A DNA stretch of 64,000 nucleotides, taken from assembly GCA_002335605.1 (NCBI GenBank), contig BEDY01000007.1, positions 806,001 to 870,000 of the forward strand, given 5' to 3'. Below the pieces are notes generated by a model. That model saw nothing but the letters and a program-made list of their open reading frames with translations, was not told where the DNA came from and did not search any database. The position numbers and the translations under genes are program-made. Shown one piece after another: positions 45,202 through 57,092 of this stretch. This DNA comes from Prillingera fragicola (lineage: Eukaryota > Basidiomycota > Tremellomycetes > Trichosporonales > Trichosporonaceae). Within the stretch, counting starts at the first letter, position 1. Every line of letters starts with the position of its first letter.

Positions 45202-47143
45202 GGCGAAGTGTTGACAATGTCAAAGTGACGTTTTGCCCGTGGCTAGAGGTGACTGCTTGTCTGTGAGCGACCTTCATGGCCCGCGAGCAAGCGGTTGGAT
45301 ACAAGCCTTTGGTCGCGATTACAGCATCCCATTTCCATACCGCTGCTCTCTGGAGTGGGGGTGCCTTCAGGTCTCGGAGCAACAGGACATCCATGTGGCT
45401 CGGGCGGAGCAGCAGAGGTTGGAGTGCGATTGCAGTCGGGGAGAGATTTAGGAAAGTTGGCTGACATTGTGAACTGTGATCGACCTCCTGCCTCTCGTCT
45501 TGGACAGTGTGCTGCTGCGATGGGTCAGTCGTCGCGAAACTTAGGCACCAGCGACTCCCCCTCGTTTGTGCAAACCTTGTTATCTGACCGAACGTCAACA
45601 AGCCGAGCAGCGTGTCAGGCCCCGGGTGAACGAGCAGTGGACGAGAGTGAAGAGGTGGTTGTCATCAGGGAAGGTGATTACGACATTCCATCCCTTGTCG
45701 CCCTCTGCCATTCTGCTGGATCCCGTCAACAGCTTGCTCTCAGCGAGGGTCACGCAGCGGCACAACTACTTTGGCGTGACAGAAGACGGGTCTGATCGCG
45801 ACGTGTTCCCAAGATATGCATGCAAGGCCATGTGTTCCAAGTGGCGGTCAAGTTACGCGCCACGGCACAATCGTGGTTTGTCCTGTCCACTCACTTCTTG
45901 AGCAAGCTCCCTTGTCAGCCCAAAAGAACTCGAGGCAGCAATGGCTTCGCAACAATATCTACCATGTCGTGGGTGACTGCAGGTCTGCATGATGAAACTT
46001 CAGATGACGGCAACGACGTTTCATCCACATTCTGACCCGCTGCTCTGAATACCTCTGCGCTTGTTTAGCTCTCTACCCGCGGGATGGCCAGAGCATGTTT
46101 GGAAAAAAGAACATGGACGCGGAAGCTTGCTCGGCAGACCCGGTCAATGCCCGCTTCTCCTCTGCTGGTCCGCGACAGTGGTATTGTCCGAGCAGCCTTC
46201 CTCCCCTTGACGCTTCCATGGATTCTGGCACTGAAACGATGCGACAGAGCTTAAATATTAAAGTGTAGGAATCAGTCTGAATACCCCGTCACGCATGCTT
46301 GCTTTGCGTTGATACTGCAGAACCCAGGTGGAGACGGCCAGCACATGCAAACGCCGTGGTTACTTGTTACAAGTACCTGGGTCGCTTGGCCCTATTGTCG
46401 GCCTGGCCATTCTTCAACATCGTTGCACACTTCGCAATCCCATGCACACCAACATAAACACGACCTGCTGCACCAGGAACGTCTGCGTAAGTGTTTACGC
46501 ACTGCTGGTACCCACGCCAGCCATGGATGTGCACATCTGGGTTTACCTGGTACCGACCTGAGAGTCTCAAGGAAGCTCCAGGCCAGGAGGAAGCCGAGCA
46601 GGTAGTGTTTCATCCTCACAGGTGCTGGCAAGCCCTGAAGCGCGCGACACCGAGCGTGGCCGCCTGGCCGCCTGGCCGCCTGGGTACGCGTCGTGCTCGG
46701 TAGACCAGCCCAAAGAAGGAGCTAGCCTGCTGGTGCTTGAGCATGCAGATCTTGAGCACGTAAACTGGGTCTACGACGTGGCGGCTGCGTGGGCAGCGTG
46801 CGCATCCTTCATTAGATGACGATTGATTACTGCTTCCAAAGGCATCTGCTGGAATGCGCACCTGTTGTGCTCTCGACATGTGCGGTCAGAGATCATGGTC
46901 ATCCCCAGCACAGGAATGTCTATTATCTATCGGCAACAGCAGGCAATGCATGCTGGCTGGCTGAGGTGAGCATTGATCTGATTAGCCGATTAACAGCTTC
47001 TTGTCATTCGAGTGACGAGATCCTCCCGAAATCCGCAGCCTCCAGCGACACCGGCAACCTTACATGACCGACCATTGCTCCTTAATCTTGGGCCAGCAGC
47101 ATGCACATCTCGCTCCATCTCATCCATCACTCACACCCTCACA
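45202..47143. other. Long intergenic region
   Basis: About 1.9 kb between divergent genes (minus gene starting at 45201, plus gene at 47144). Frames of up to 166 codons (45295-45795 plus) have no recognisable content. Confidence 0.45.
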
Positions 47144-48462
47144 ATGAGCTTACCAGACCCCCCTCCGCACCCAGGCCTGACAAGATCCACACCCCGCGCC
47201 AGCCGGCAGTCTGAAATCATCATCCGCCCCTGCCCCCGCCCCTTTTCAGACCACATCTACAAGACGGCCCACGGCGTCGACATTCCCCTCCGCGTATGGC
47301 CCGCAGCAGCAGGCAAGGGGAAGCGTCCTTGGGTGCTGTGGTTCCACGGCGGCGCGCTGACGTGAGCCCACCCACCGTGTCGTGCTGACGCCCAGGTTCG
47401 GTAAACACTATGCCCCAAACCCGTGGGTCCTCCCTGCGTTCCGCGCGAGGGGCTACCACGTCGTGAGTGCGGGTTACCGCTTCATTCCGCACGTTGGGCT
47501 GCCCGAGATCGTGTCAGATAGCGAGGCAGCGTATGCTTGGTGTCGCGCCAACCTCGCGTCAGCCCTGGCTGGGCTCACGGACTACACCGGCCCCACCGAC
47601 GTGGATGCCGACCGCTACGTCGCTGCCGGCGACAGCATGGGCTGCCTCCTCTCCACCCTCCTAGCTATGAGCTCTGCCGTGCCCCCGAAGGCTGTCGTGT
47701 GCATCTATCCGTTCACAGACCTGTTCGACGACTACATGCACCCAGCGCCGAATGACAAGGCCTGGGTCGCCTCCCTCAAACAGATGCAATACGCCAGCTA
47801 TAGCGAACAGGAAATCGCAGCCGCCCTCGCCGAGCGAGACCCGCGCACAGCCCAAGTCGCAGCGGCGTACCGGCACGAGCTGCCGCCCAACCTCACGCTC
47901 GACCAGCTGCGGGAATACTGGGGAATGCCGGATGACTGGGTGCCGCACGAGACGACGCTCATGCGTGTCGACATGATGGTGTACGAGTATGCTCACCGGT
48001 TGATGGTGACTACTCTTGGGCGGCGCGAGCGCTTTGGCACAGAGGAGGCATTCCGGGCTTCCCTCCTGCCTTACAGCCCCATGCATGTCATGGAAGCGCG
48101 TGCGGCTCGGCGCGCCGCTGGCTCGGACGTCGCGGGAGAGTTGTACCCGCCAACATACTTTCTGCATGGGGACAACGACCATACTGTCCCTGCTAATCAT
48201 AGCTTGCGGCTTGCTTCCAGGCTACGTGCTCACGGGTGTGTGGTAGAGGAAAAGTATGTGCCCGGTGTCGGCCACAGCTTTGACTTGTTTATTGGCGTAA
48301 GTCCAACGAGTTGGGCCAGTGCTGACGGACCAGGGACCAGAAAGCCCGCTATGGAAGGGGTACATCGTACCTCTGATGGAGTTTGTCGACCGGCGCGTGT
48401 ATGCTGGCACTACGCCAGGTGCCGCTGGCGGTGAGCCAACAGAGAGGCTCAGCAGATTGTAG
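47144..48462 (+). CDS. HSL-family esterase/lipase, 3 exons
   Basis: Predicted 415 residues; exons 47144-47361, 47396-48296 and 48334-48462, introns 34 and 37 nt. It is an alpha/beta hydrolase of the hormone-sensitive-lipase type: VLWFHGGAL (HGG at 68-70) supplies the oxyanion hole, AAGDSMG holds the nucleophile Ser153, HGDNDHTVP the Asp, and GVGHSFD the His. Intron 1 interrupts just after the HGG motif. Intron 2 removal adds a 42-residue C-terminus instead of a frameshifted tail, which supports the model. No signal peptide, so probably cytosolic; it may hydrolyse short-chain esters or carbamates. It is next to a tRNA-Lys gene, not to obvious pathway partners. Confidence 0.9.
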
Positions 48463-48642
48463 ACGCTTCAGCACATGCATGGCTGGCAGCTGGTCGATCA
48501 GTGACGACGGCGGTGGCGTTGGTCCCTGGGTGCGAGGGTCCCTCAAACCTTCATCTCCACCACCCTTGCCCTCTGTCGGCCTCGTCTGCAGCACAAAAAA
48601 GGCAGATGCATGTACCTAGAAGGAGGGAGATGCAAAAGAAGA

Positions 48643-48728
48643 AGCCTAGTATGGGGCTCGAACCCATGACATTTTGATATCTTATGAAAAGTAAGAGTCA
48701 AACTATCTACCGACTGATATAACCAGGC
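48643..48728 (-). tRNA. tRNA-Lys(CTT), copy 1, with 13-nt intron
   Basis: Acceptor GCCTGGT pairs with ACTAGGC (one G-T pair), anticodon loop CTCTTA with CTT anticodon, intron after position 37, T arm ATGGG-TTCGAGC-CCCAT, discriminator T as in yeast tRNA-Lys. The D stem is TATC/GATA rather than the usual GCTC/GAGC, with pairing kept. A near-identical copy is at 58637-58721. Confidence 0.9.
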
Positions 48729-49146
48729 GTGGTGGTTGATGGTGTCGAGTTGGGTGGTGCGGTTTTAAACGGCTGGGTAGTGGTCACCATGAGCATCTCA
48801 AGGTTTGCCTTCCTGCTGCTCCAACAGCCACGCCAGACCTGGAGGGCTTGTCTCACAGTTCGCATGCTTGTACAAGCAGACGGTGGATCATAACGAGATT
48901 AAGAGGATGGCCGTGGGTGGAGGCAGTGTTCGTTCAAGAGTTAGTAACCACACCGCCCGCTGCTGCTCTTCTTGCGGATAACACAGATGCAATGCCATCT
49001 AATCCATCTAGGCTCTAGCTCTATACAACAAATATTCGGGTCGACGCCGCGCCTATAGCGACGCCGCGACTCTAGCGACTCTAGGCGCGACGTCGTTGTG
49101 CGGCTCGCGTCATCGCAGACTCCTGGCGGCCTTCGGCGCGTGGTGC
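48729..49146. other. Intergenic with small GC-rich repeats
   Basis: Around 49038-49095 short words such as GACGCCGCG and GACTCTAG recur within 60 bp. No gene supported. Confidence 0.45.
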
Positions 49147-49557
49147 CTACTTGATGTTACGAACGGCCTTCCACACAGCCACCTCTTCCTGCCACAGATC
49201 GCGGACGCAGGGGCAGCACTTGGAACCACAGCACTCCTGTTTCGTCAGCACTGCACTTTGGGGGAGGGCCGGGCTGCAGTTGAAGAGGTAGGTTGAAGAG
49301 GTAGGCGGAGGTCGTCACCCCGCCGGAGTCATAGATCATGCCACCGTGTCAAGCCACCGTAGCACCAGCCTCGGCAGAGAACAAGCTGCTCCTCATACGC
49401 GCAGACTCACATCAGGCTCGGGCTCCTCGGGCTCGGTAGGTTTCAAAGCTTTCTCGAGCAGCTCGTTGGAGCGCGCAGGAGCCAAGCGCTTCTCCTCGGC
49501 GTAGTCGAAGATGTACTCGCGCACGTCCATCTCGTCGGGCTCTTGTGTCACTGTCAT
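49147..49557 (-). CDS. Small oxidoreductase-like domain protein, 2 exons
   Basis: Predicted 78 residues; exon 1 49557-49411 and exon 2 49236-49147 joined across a 174-nt GTGAGT...AAACAG intron, phase 0. The join EPEEPEPD with ECCGSKCCPC reconstructs the oxidoreductase-like N-terminal motif (Pfam Oxidored-like, as in OXLD1): a proline/acidic lead-in, CCG-S-x-C-x-x-C, then a DLWQEEVAVWKA helix. The four or five cysteines may bind metal or form disulfides; family members are often mitochondrial. The protein is at the short end of the family and lacks a clear targeting sequence. It starts 214 bp from the divergent ASCH-like gene, so the two may share a promoter. Confidence 0.8.
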
Positions 49558-49771
49558 GGCTGTGCGTTCGTCGTGTGTAGCTGGCGAATTAAGAGAAAGA
49601 GATGAAGACGAATGATTTTTGAAGGTTGTCGGGTGGCGAATGCGGGGCCGGACGGCCGGATTTCCGGTCAGCTCCGATATATTACGTAATGAGATTGTTG
49701 TTGTTGTTGGATTACCCGTTTCCACTTTTCTGTGAGACAGCACATTCACCGTCGACACTGCACTGCGCGGC

Positions 49772-50230
49772 ATGTCCCGCAGCGACATTCTCATCTCAAT
49801 CTATCCCAAGCACGTCACCAACATCGCCAACCGCACAAAGACGCACGAGTTCAGAAACTATCTCATTCCACACTCTGTCGAGCGGTTCTGGATCTACACC
49901 ACCGCACCAGTGTCCGCAGTCACACACGTCGCGACAGTCTCGCACGGCAAACGCCCCGGAGAGCTTGGCGGCGCCACGGGGCTGAAGTGTTCCGAGTTTG
50001 AGCGCGGAGATATGGGGCTGAACGCCCATGCGTATGAGATTCTCGTGCTCGAGGAGCTGGTCGCGCCGGTACCGCTTGCAGAGTTGAAGCGACAAGGGTG
50101 GGTTCGGGGCGCGCCGCAAAAGTATGCTTGGATGGTTGAGGGGATGGTGCAGGCTATAGAAGATGGGGAACTTGAGCGGAGGGTTGTGTTTGACTTGAGA
50201 GAGGAGGCGGAGGCGAAGAAGGCGGCATGA
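49772..50230 (+). CDS. ASCH/PUA-like domain protein, single exon
   Basis: 152 residues. The start SDILISIYPKHVTNIANRTK then HEFRNYLIP matches the opening strand-helix-strand of ASCH/PUA-like proteins, where a Lys-x-x-E/H-F-R-motif lies in a nucleic-acid-binding groove. VERFWIYTTAPVSAVTHVAT and GKRPGELG continue the beta-barrel. The C-terminal third is charged and helical, ending EAEAKKAA. Such proteins are thought to bind RNA or modified nucleotides; the specific role is unknown. It is transcribed divergently from the small oxidoreductase-like gene. Family assignment is from motif memory and not certain. Confidence 0.7.
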   Translation: MSRSDILISIYPKHVTNIANRTKTHEFRNYLIPHSVERFWIYTTAPVSAVTHVATVSHGKRPGELGGATGLKCSEFERGDMGLNAHAYEILVLEELVAPVPLAELKRQGWVRGAPQKYAWMVEGMVQAIEDGELERRVVFDLREEAEAKKAA

Positions 50231-50542
50231 CTGTCAACGGTGAGTCCGCAATTTGGAACTGATGTACTGATTATCAGCATAACAGACCTAAAGGCTCTTT
50301 CTGACTGCTACTTCGTAACGCATTCGCTCATGGTCACTTCATTTCAACGTAAGATCCAGAGACGCAAACTGCCTGTCAGCGTATCACCTTTCTGCAGTGT
50401 TGCCCAGCCCTTGCGTCACGGAAAACTCTCAATGTCATTACGGAAAGCTCATCCCTATCCACGAATAACTGAACCCTCCACTGTTCACTCTCAATCACCC
50501 AGCGGCCAAAGCAGGTGAGAGCTGCCGAGGGACTTGTAACAA
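50231..50542. other. Convergent 3' spacer, nothing recognised
   Basis: Short spacer between the ASCH-like gene and the convergent membrane-protein gene. Confidence 0.5.
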
Positions 50543-51170
50543 TCAGTACCTAGGCTGTGGCGGAATATGCTTTTCCAGCATCAGCTCATCTCCTCCGACA
50601 CCTGCATAGAAGGCTTACCCGGAACGGATCAGAATCTACACTCCCAGCAAAAGGCGGCTGGTGCTGGTACACCCCCGCACCACCCCCACCGGCAGCAGGA
50701 TGAGCGTACGGCTCGGCATAGTACTCGTAAGAATACATGTCCGTCGACGGCGCACCCGCTGCCCGCTGCCCGGCCCGGGTATGGTGGGCGATCCACGTGG
50801 GATCATGAACCCACGGCGCTTGGCCGGTGTGCATGCGCCTGGGGGTGGGGCCTGTGGGTGGTGGTGGGGTTTTGTGTTTGATGTAAAACCAGGCTCCGAG
50901 GGCGCTGAGGATGAGGAGGAGTATGCCTAGGGCGATGGGTACGCTGATTTTGGCAGGGAGGAGGATCGAGTGGGTTCCGGGGGTGGGCGTTGGCGAGTTG
51001 TGGCGGAGGGGACAGTGGAGGTCAGTCAGGTCGCAGAGTGAGGAGAGAGTCGGGGTCGTGTTGGGCGTGGCAGTGGTGAAGCCTGTCGTGGTGAAGCCTG
51101 TTGTGGGGCTTGGGTTGTATGGGGTGTAGAGGCTGCAGAACAGGTCACTGGGATCGCACTCCTGCGACAT
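50543..51170 (-). CDS. Type I single-pass membrane protein, 2 exons
   Basis: Predicted 187 residues; exon 1 51170-50619 and a 12-nt last exon 50554-50543 (PRY and stop) after a 64-nt GTAAGC...CCACAG intron. No classical signal peptide, but an N-terminal ectodomain of about 70 residues with paired cysteines (QECDPSDLFCSLYTPYN; LCDLTDLHCPLRHN) and a Thr-rich spacer containing GFTT twice. One membrane helix (VPIALGILLLILSALGAWFY) is followed by KHK and a Pro/Gly/Tyr-rich cytoplasmic tail. The two similar D-x-x-C-P/S-L motifs suggest an internal duplication. Function unknown; layout fits a small surface sensor or cell-wall-linked protein. Confidence 0.7.
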
Positions 51171-52062
51171 TGCGTCACAATTGCTGTCGAGAATGGATAC
51201 AGTCCTGAATTGAGAAGGAATTCTCTTGCAGTACGCGTTTAAACAAATAACATGCCTTCAAACTCTTCTCAAGCAACTGTTGACCGTTTGCAACACACGA
51301 CTTGCCGGCGTTTCCACAGGGCGAACCCCTCTGTTCGGTGAGTGATGCGCACACGACACACGCACACACGTCGCAGCAACTCGCCACTATTGACGCTAGA
51401 CAACAACATGGCGTTTGCCTCTCAACAACCTCAATTGGTACTGGCCCGTGAATGACCGGTATGCTCCCAAAGACTGACATTGTGAAAATCACGGCCAGTC
51501 ACGTTAAGAAGCCACCCTCCTCATCACATTTTCTCATCATTTTGTCAGCGCATATGACTCTCCCGCCGTGTTCGACAGCGGCTATGTCCGTTTACTAAGC
51601 TCCTCTCCTCCACACACCGCTCGCACCATCTTCGCACCCAATCCTCCCCTCGCCCCTCTTAACCGCACCCGCCAAACCCAACCCCAAGGCTTGTATAGTG
51701 TAGGTGGTTATCATTGGTCGTTGTGGTTCACTGCTTCCTCATTCTGACCCGACCGCTGTTCGACTCAGCGTGCGAGCACGTTCTTTTTCTTCCCCCTCCT
51801 CGTCTGGGCTGCTATGCATGCCATGGCGAGGTGGGAGGTTTGTTTTTCATGTCGACTCGAAGTTGGGTGCCAGTTTCGGCAGATCACTCTGTTTGTGGCC
51901 GAGTTTTCATTTCTGGTCTCCCCTTTTCGCCAGCCTCCACAACTGCTCGACTTGGCTGGACAATGAACAGCAGACATATGCACTCGTACACACACAATGT
52001 CCATACACTAACTGCTCTCCACCACTGCTTGCTCCCATCCTTCTCCACACAGACTCCACGAG
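51171..52062. other. Intergenic, nothing firmly recognised
   Basis: A minus frame 51492-51175 is Cys-rich, but it ends 5 bp before the next start codon and has no signal peptide, so it is likely leader sequence of the 51170 gene. Confidence 0.4.
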
Positions 52063-54274
52063 CTACGGCCGCAGCCGCCACTCCCGTCCCTCCATCCCCC
52101 GCATCATCCACCCCTCCACCCCCTGCTCGCCCTCCCGCGCAGCAGACCTAGCAGGCACACGAATAACACTCACCCCGCCCGCCAACCCGCGTCGCGCAAC
52201 CGCCCTGCGGGTCCGTTTCTCCCCCGCAGCGTGCGGCTCGGACACGCTCGAGGTGGTGGAAGACGAGTCGGCGAAACGTATGGGTTGCACCATGGTCGGG
52301 CGAGGGGGTATGGGTGGTGGCGCGACGGTGCGTTCTTCCACTTCGAGGATGCGTTGGCGCACGTTAGGGCGGGCCGGGAGGGCGTCCGTGTTGGAGGAGG
52401 TCGAGGTGGAGCTTTGGCTCTCGGGCAGGGATGCTTTGGAGCTAGTCGTTGGGAGGGAAACGCTGGGAATCATTGCTGTAGGTGGAAGTGGGAACACACG
52501 ATGGGCGTCTGCGGAGGTATCCAGCCTCGGCGCTGCAGAGGCGCGTAGCCTGGACTGCAAGGGACGAACCGGCGGAGAAGAGCCTGCCATGAAGCCCGAA
52601 GGCGGTGGGTTGCGCAGCCGCGCCGTCGACCCAGTGGTAGCGCCATACAGCCCCGAGGGATCAGGCCAGCCCATAAGCGCTCTGGCTAGGCCGATCTGCG
52701 GATGATTCGAGGGTCCACTACCCGCCGAGCCTGGCGACGGACTTGTTCCGACTGTTGCGGCGACGACAGAAGAGCCTACATGGACAGAGCTGGCTTGCAC
52801 TGATGAGATCGAGTCCCAACCTGTTGGTGGTATGGAGCAGCCAGGAGAGCGCGGGCGGCCGTCAAGAGAGCTGCTGGCGGTTGGGGAGGGCAGACCACCG
52901 GGGCGGCGGGGAATGATCGGGGCTTTGTCTGGCCAGACCTCTGCGTCCTCAAGCTTGGGCGGAGGTTGAGAGGTGGGGAGAACCAGGATGGTCGCGACTG
53001 CGTTCCATTGCCTCTGTGTTGGTACCGGAACGCCAGGCGAGAGGGCGAGCTCAATGCCGGCAGGGTTGGTCGCGCTGGACTTGGACGGCCGAATGATGAG
53101 GCTCAGAATATCAGGCCAGTATGGCGTGGTGGTCGACTGGACATGTCCGATTAGTGTTGGAGGGATGATGACTGTCGTCGGCAAAGGCGGCGCTGGTGGG
53201 GCAGTCGTGTGCGGCCTCTCCTGGAACGCGACAGCTCCCAGGAGTGCAGTCAGAGACTCCTCTGGAACCTATCCATCAGCTTGTCACAGACCTACTGTAG
53301 TCACTCACCTCGGTCTGCACGGCAGCATCCGTCATTCCCCCTACCTCATCCAACCCGGCATCCTCGTCGGCCTCCTCCTCGTGAATAACACCCAACACAC
53401 CTCCAGACCCACTACGCTGCATACTCACCCCACACAGACCAGCAGCCCCTTCCGCACCGGCTGCGTCAACCAGGACCCGAAGCGCCGCATTCTCCTCTCG
53501 CAGCTGGACAAGCTCGGCGTTGGCCTCCTCCAAGAGTCGGCCTAAGCGTGCGAGCTTTTTCTCCAAATGTGCAGCGGTGGAGCTCTGGGGGACTGGAGCG
53601 GATACACTGCGCACAACGCCTGGCCGGGCAGCGCGCTGGATACGCGGTGCCGCATCCGGTTTTGCATCTGGAGGTTGGACCTCCACCATGTCGACCCCCG
53701 CACCCTCCTCTGTAGAGTACACGGCCGGCGACTCGTCAGGCGTACGAGTCCTGGAAATCCTGGCACTGGGATGGCGCAGGTGTTTGCGCTCGACATTGAT
53801 GCCGGGAACCAGAATAGCCGCGAGCAGTCGACTGACGCGGGGCGAAAGTTGGGCGACGGTGCGAAAGCCGGATGAGGAGGAAGTTGCTGGGAAGGGGCTT
53901 GGTGTCGCGATGCGGGGGTGGTCTTGCAAACGTGGACTGGGTATGGTGGAGAGGTCGATGTGTTTACTTGGCACGGGTGAGGGAATGGGAGAAGGTGTGG
54001 GAGATGGTATGGAGAGTGGAGAAGCCAAACGTGGGGTGGAGGCGTCTGTCAGATGCTGCTTCCGGATACTCGACGCAGGTGGTGACACCTGTTGGTCAGA
54101 CGAGGTGGTACACGTTGATGCTGGTGACAGATTGGGAGAATCTCTCAGTACAGGAGCAAAGACATTTGTCGACTTTGTCTCTGGGGAGCATGTGGCCAGT
54201 GGAAAGGGGAAGCGTGGAGGGAGGCGTGGAGAGTGTCGTGGTGGTGGTGGTGGTGCGTGTTTAGTTGGAGGCAT
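52063..54274 (-). CDS. Long disordered protein with a short coiled coil, 2 exons
   Basis: Predicted 723 residues; exons 54274-53309 and 53268-52063 around a 40-nt intron, phase 0. The N-terminal 190 residues are Pro/Ser-rich with repeated SPIP/TPSP words (LSIPSPTPSPIPSPVPS). A heptad segment (TAAHLEKKLARLGRLLEEAN then AELVQLREENAALRVLVDAA) forms a probable leucine-zipper-like coiled coil. The rest is disordered, with acidic HEEEADEDAG, many PP/SP sites and a basic C-terminus. No DNA-binding basic region precedes the zipper, so a bZIP factor is unlikely. Possibly a cytoskeletal or signalling scaffold; unknown. Confidence 0.75.
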
Positions 54275-55436
54275 TGTTTACGCGAACAAAGGGCGCCGAG
54301 AGAGACGCGTGCGCCGAGTACGAAGCCTGGGTGGCAAGTAGGTTTCAGTGAACGAGGGCCGAATGCGTACGACTCGAAGTGCAAGCGGCTGGTACTGTGC
54401 GAGACGTGTCGACTCCAGGCGCGCAATGCCTGTCGCCTGGGTACAAGCAAAGAGAGAGCAGAGGAGACGGTGAGTGATGGCAAAGGAATGACCAGTGGCA
54501 GGCTGTGGGTGGGTGGGTCTGTGCTGGGCAGACGAGGTGCGAGCAACACAGACGCTGGGACCAAACACGAGGCAGCCTCTAGCCCAGCCACCAGGCCTTG
54601 GAGTGGAGAGAGAGTGATGAGAACATGTCGTGGAAGGCGAACGTGTTATGAGTACTGCCCAGTCGAGCACTGTTGACCCCACCTGCCTGATCGCCGGTTC
54701 TCATCTGTAGAGGGCGGGTATCCATCGGGGCGGCCTTGTCATGTGGACCGTGTTCCTGTCGACCACAGGTGGCAGGGCAGCAGCGACAGATTGAGGAAAG
54801 GCTGGGTGTGCTTGCATGCTAGAAGGATGTTGTAAGCAGCTCGGAGTGCCCTTGTCGTTTCTGTGACTGTGACTGTAGAAGATGAGTGGCACGGACATGT
54901 ACCCACCCATTGCAATGGCTGGACCATCACTTGGCCTGGTAGCCTGCAGCACTCGGCACGCAGAGATCCTCGAGAGAGACACAGACTAGTGTACACTTGT
55001 CTCTGTCTCACTCGAGAGGCTCTGCGATCCGCGCATTTGCAGGCAGGCCGAGGTGCGATGATATTGGATCGCGATGGAGGTGGAGAGCTCGCGAGTGATG
55101 GACATTGTCGTCGAGCTAGATGCAGACGGCTTCAAACAGATTTCCGATGCAAGATACCAGCTCGGTATGCTGTTCAACTCTAGCTGCAGTGGTAGCGATA
55201 AGACAGAGAGATCGAGCGCGGGAGAGGACAATGGAGATGGAGATGGAGATGGACAACTGGTAGATTGTCGGAAATCACGTGATTTGAAAGTGGTGTCCAT
55301 CCCGCTGCAAGCGTCTTCTGCGTATCCCGCAACATGTCTTTGCTACATCTCAGTCATTCTTGTCGCTCTTCTTGCATCCTCCTGTCACTCTCTCTCCTCA
55401 CATACACATACACTGGGACCACACCTTACACCAGCC
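54275..55436. other. Divergent intergenic region
   Basis: Upstream of the disordered coiled-coil gene (minus) and the basic nuclear protein gene (plus). It includes a short GGAGAT repeat near 55231-55250. An upstream ATG at 55074 is in frame with the 55437 start but gives an implausible leader. Confidence 0.45.
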
Positions 55437-57092
55437 ATGCCTGCCGGTAACGCGCCTCTGACGCGCGAGCAGCTCCTCGAGGCAGGCTTTACCCCTCATC
55501 CTATCGAGCAGGGTCTCTTCATGTAAGTGGTGTTTACGTCGTATTTGTTTTCATTCGACGCGTCTCTCTGGCCCTCGACACGTGCACATTCATCTCCACC
55601 TGGACACTATTGCTGCAGCTACGCATTGTCGACTTTATTCCCTGCAGACCGTGGATGGATGCGATGCGCAGTCGTCACCACGCTACGCGCCAACATCGCA
55701 CCACCCCTCACCATCCATCGCACCAACCGCCACTCTCACTCATCCACAACCTCCGCATCTAACCACACTGCCAACTAACACACCCAGCGCCCCCGCCGAG
55801 GCCACTTGCGCACTCTGCATCCGCCGTAACGTGACGTGTGTCGTCAAGCTGCCTGACAAGTCCCAATCCGGCCCAAAGGCCAGCCGGCTTGCTTGCACCG
55901 TCTGCGCCCACGCCCACAAGTCGTGCACCCAGGCTACGCTTATTCGTCACCAGCGCGCCAAGGAGGGCCGCGAGGGCCCACTGGACAAGGATGAGTGGGA
56001 CAAGATTCGTCGCGACGAGGAGAAGCGTGCGCGTGCGCTGGCGGATCACCGTCGCGAGTCGGGCAATTTGACCCCCGCGGCCGTGCGCAAGACACCCAAG
56101 AAGGCTGCTGGGACGCCGGTCGTGGGAGATGATGGTCCGGTCGTGGGTGATGGTCAGACGCCGTCCAAGCCGGCTAAGAAACCTCGCAAGTCAAAGGCGG
56201 CGCTGGATCTCGGCGAGGTGAGCAATCATTTCGAACTGCGCTAACCTTAGCCCTCTGCCACCCCCGCGACCAAGCGCAAAGCCGACGACGGCGAGACTCC
56301 TGCAAAGAAGCGCGCGCCCCGGAAGTCCAAGGCTGCCGAGGTCAGTGAGGACGCCGACGTAAGTGCCGACACACCGGCTGCACTGACGATCAGCCCTCTG
56401 TCCGCAAGACCAAGCCTCTGCCAAAGAAGGCGCGCTCCAAGGCCCCCGAGTCCATCCCTCTGCCTCCCAGTGACGACGAGTCTGCGCCCATCGCTGCCGT
56501 CAAGCGTGTCAAGGAGCTTCTCTGCGATGAGATTCCCAATGGCTACGATTACTATGCTCCTTCAACCTCCACGCCTGTGCGCCTCTTCCGTGCTGCCGCC
56601 GGCTACGCCTCTGCTGCCCTCTCAGCCGTCGCCTCTCCGTTCACTTACTTCTTCTCTCCCAGCGTCGCCGGCAAGCGCAAGCGTGACGGCGAGGAGAGCG
56701 ACGTCGAGGAGGAACGCGACGAGATCGACGACGAGGCGCCAAAGTCAAAGCGTATGCGCGCGGGCCCCGCGGTCGAGCCAGTCAAGACCAAGCGCACGCC
56801 CAAGCCCACTGCCAAAGCCGTCGAGGCCGCCGAAGCCGCCGCCACCACGCCCAAGCGCGCCACCCCTGCCGCTACCCCTGCTACGCTGCCAAAGGCCCGC
56901 AAGCCGCGCCAGTCGGCTGCCGCAAAGGCTGCTGCGGGCATGGCAGTGACGCCGCGCCGTAAGGCAGTCAAAGCTGTGGGGAATGTTGCCAACGCCGCGG
57001 GCGAGGTGGCGAATGCCGTTGCTGACAGTCTTGCGCCCGCGCGGAAAACGCGGTCGAGCGTTACGCCTGGCCCGCATGGTGCCAAGGTGTAG
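55437..57092 (+). CDS. Basic nuclear protein with Zn2Cys6-like module, 4 exons
   Basis: Predicted 440 residues; exons 55437-55522, 55788-56217, 56251-56358 and 56394-57092, introns 265, 33 and 35 nt. Exon 2 opens with CALCIRRNVTC and, 18 residues later, CTVCAHAHKSC: two C-x2-C-x6-C units. Fungal Zn2Cys6 clusters use the same half-units but usually with 5-12 residues between them, so this is an atypical or degenerate version. The rest is Lys/Arg/Ala/Pro-rich with many nuclear-signal-like clusters (TKRKADDGETPAKKRAPRK; GKRKRDGEE), and one hydrophobic run (AAAGYASAALSAVASPFTYF). It resembles linker-histone-like or chromatin-tail sequences. Role in transcription or chromatin is inferred. Confidence 0.78.

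Noticed and set aside
51175..51492. Cys-rich 105-codon minus frame as a small secreted protein
   Set aside because: No signal peptide and it ends 5 bp before the next gene's start codon; probably leader or promoter DNA.
52063..54274. bZIP transcription factor
   Set aside because: The heptad segment is zipper-like but no basic DNA-binding region with the N-x-x-A-A-x-x-S/C-R pattern precedes it.
55074..55436. N-terminal extension of the basic nuclear protein to the ATG at 55074
   Set aside because: The added 121 residues are unrelated low-complexity and hydrophobic sequence; the ATG at 55437 has a better context and gives a compact start.
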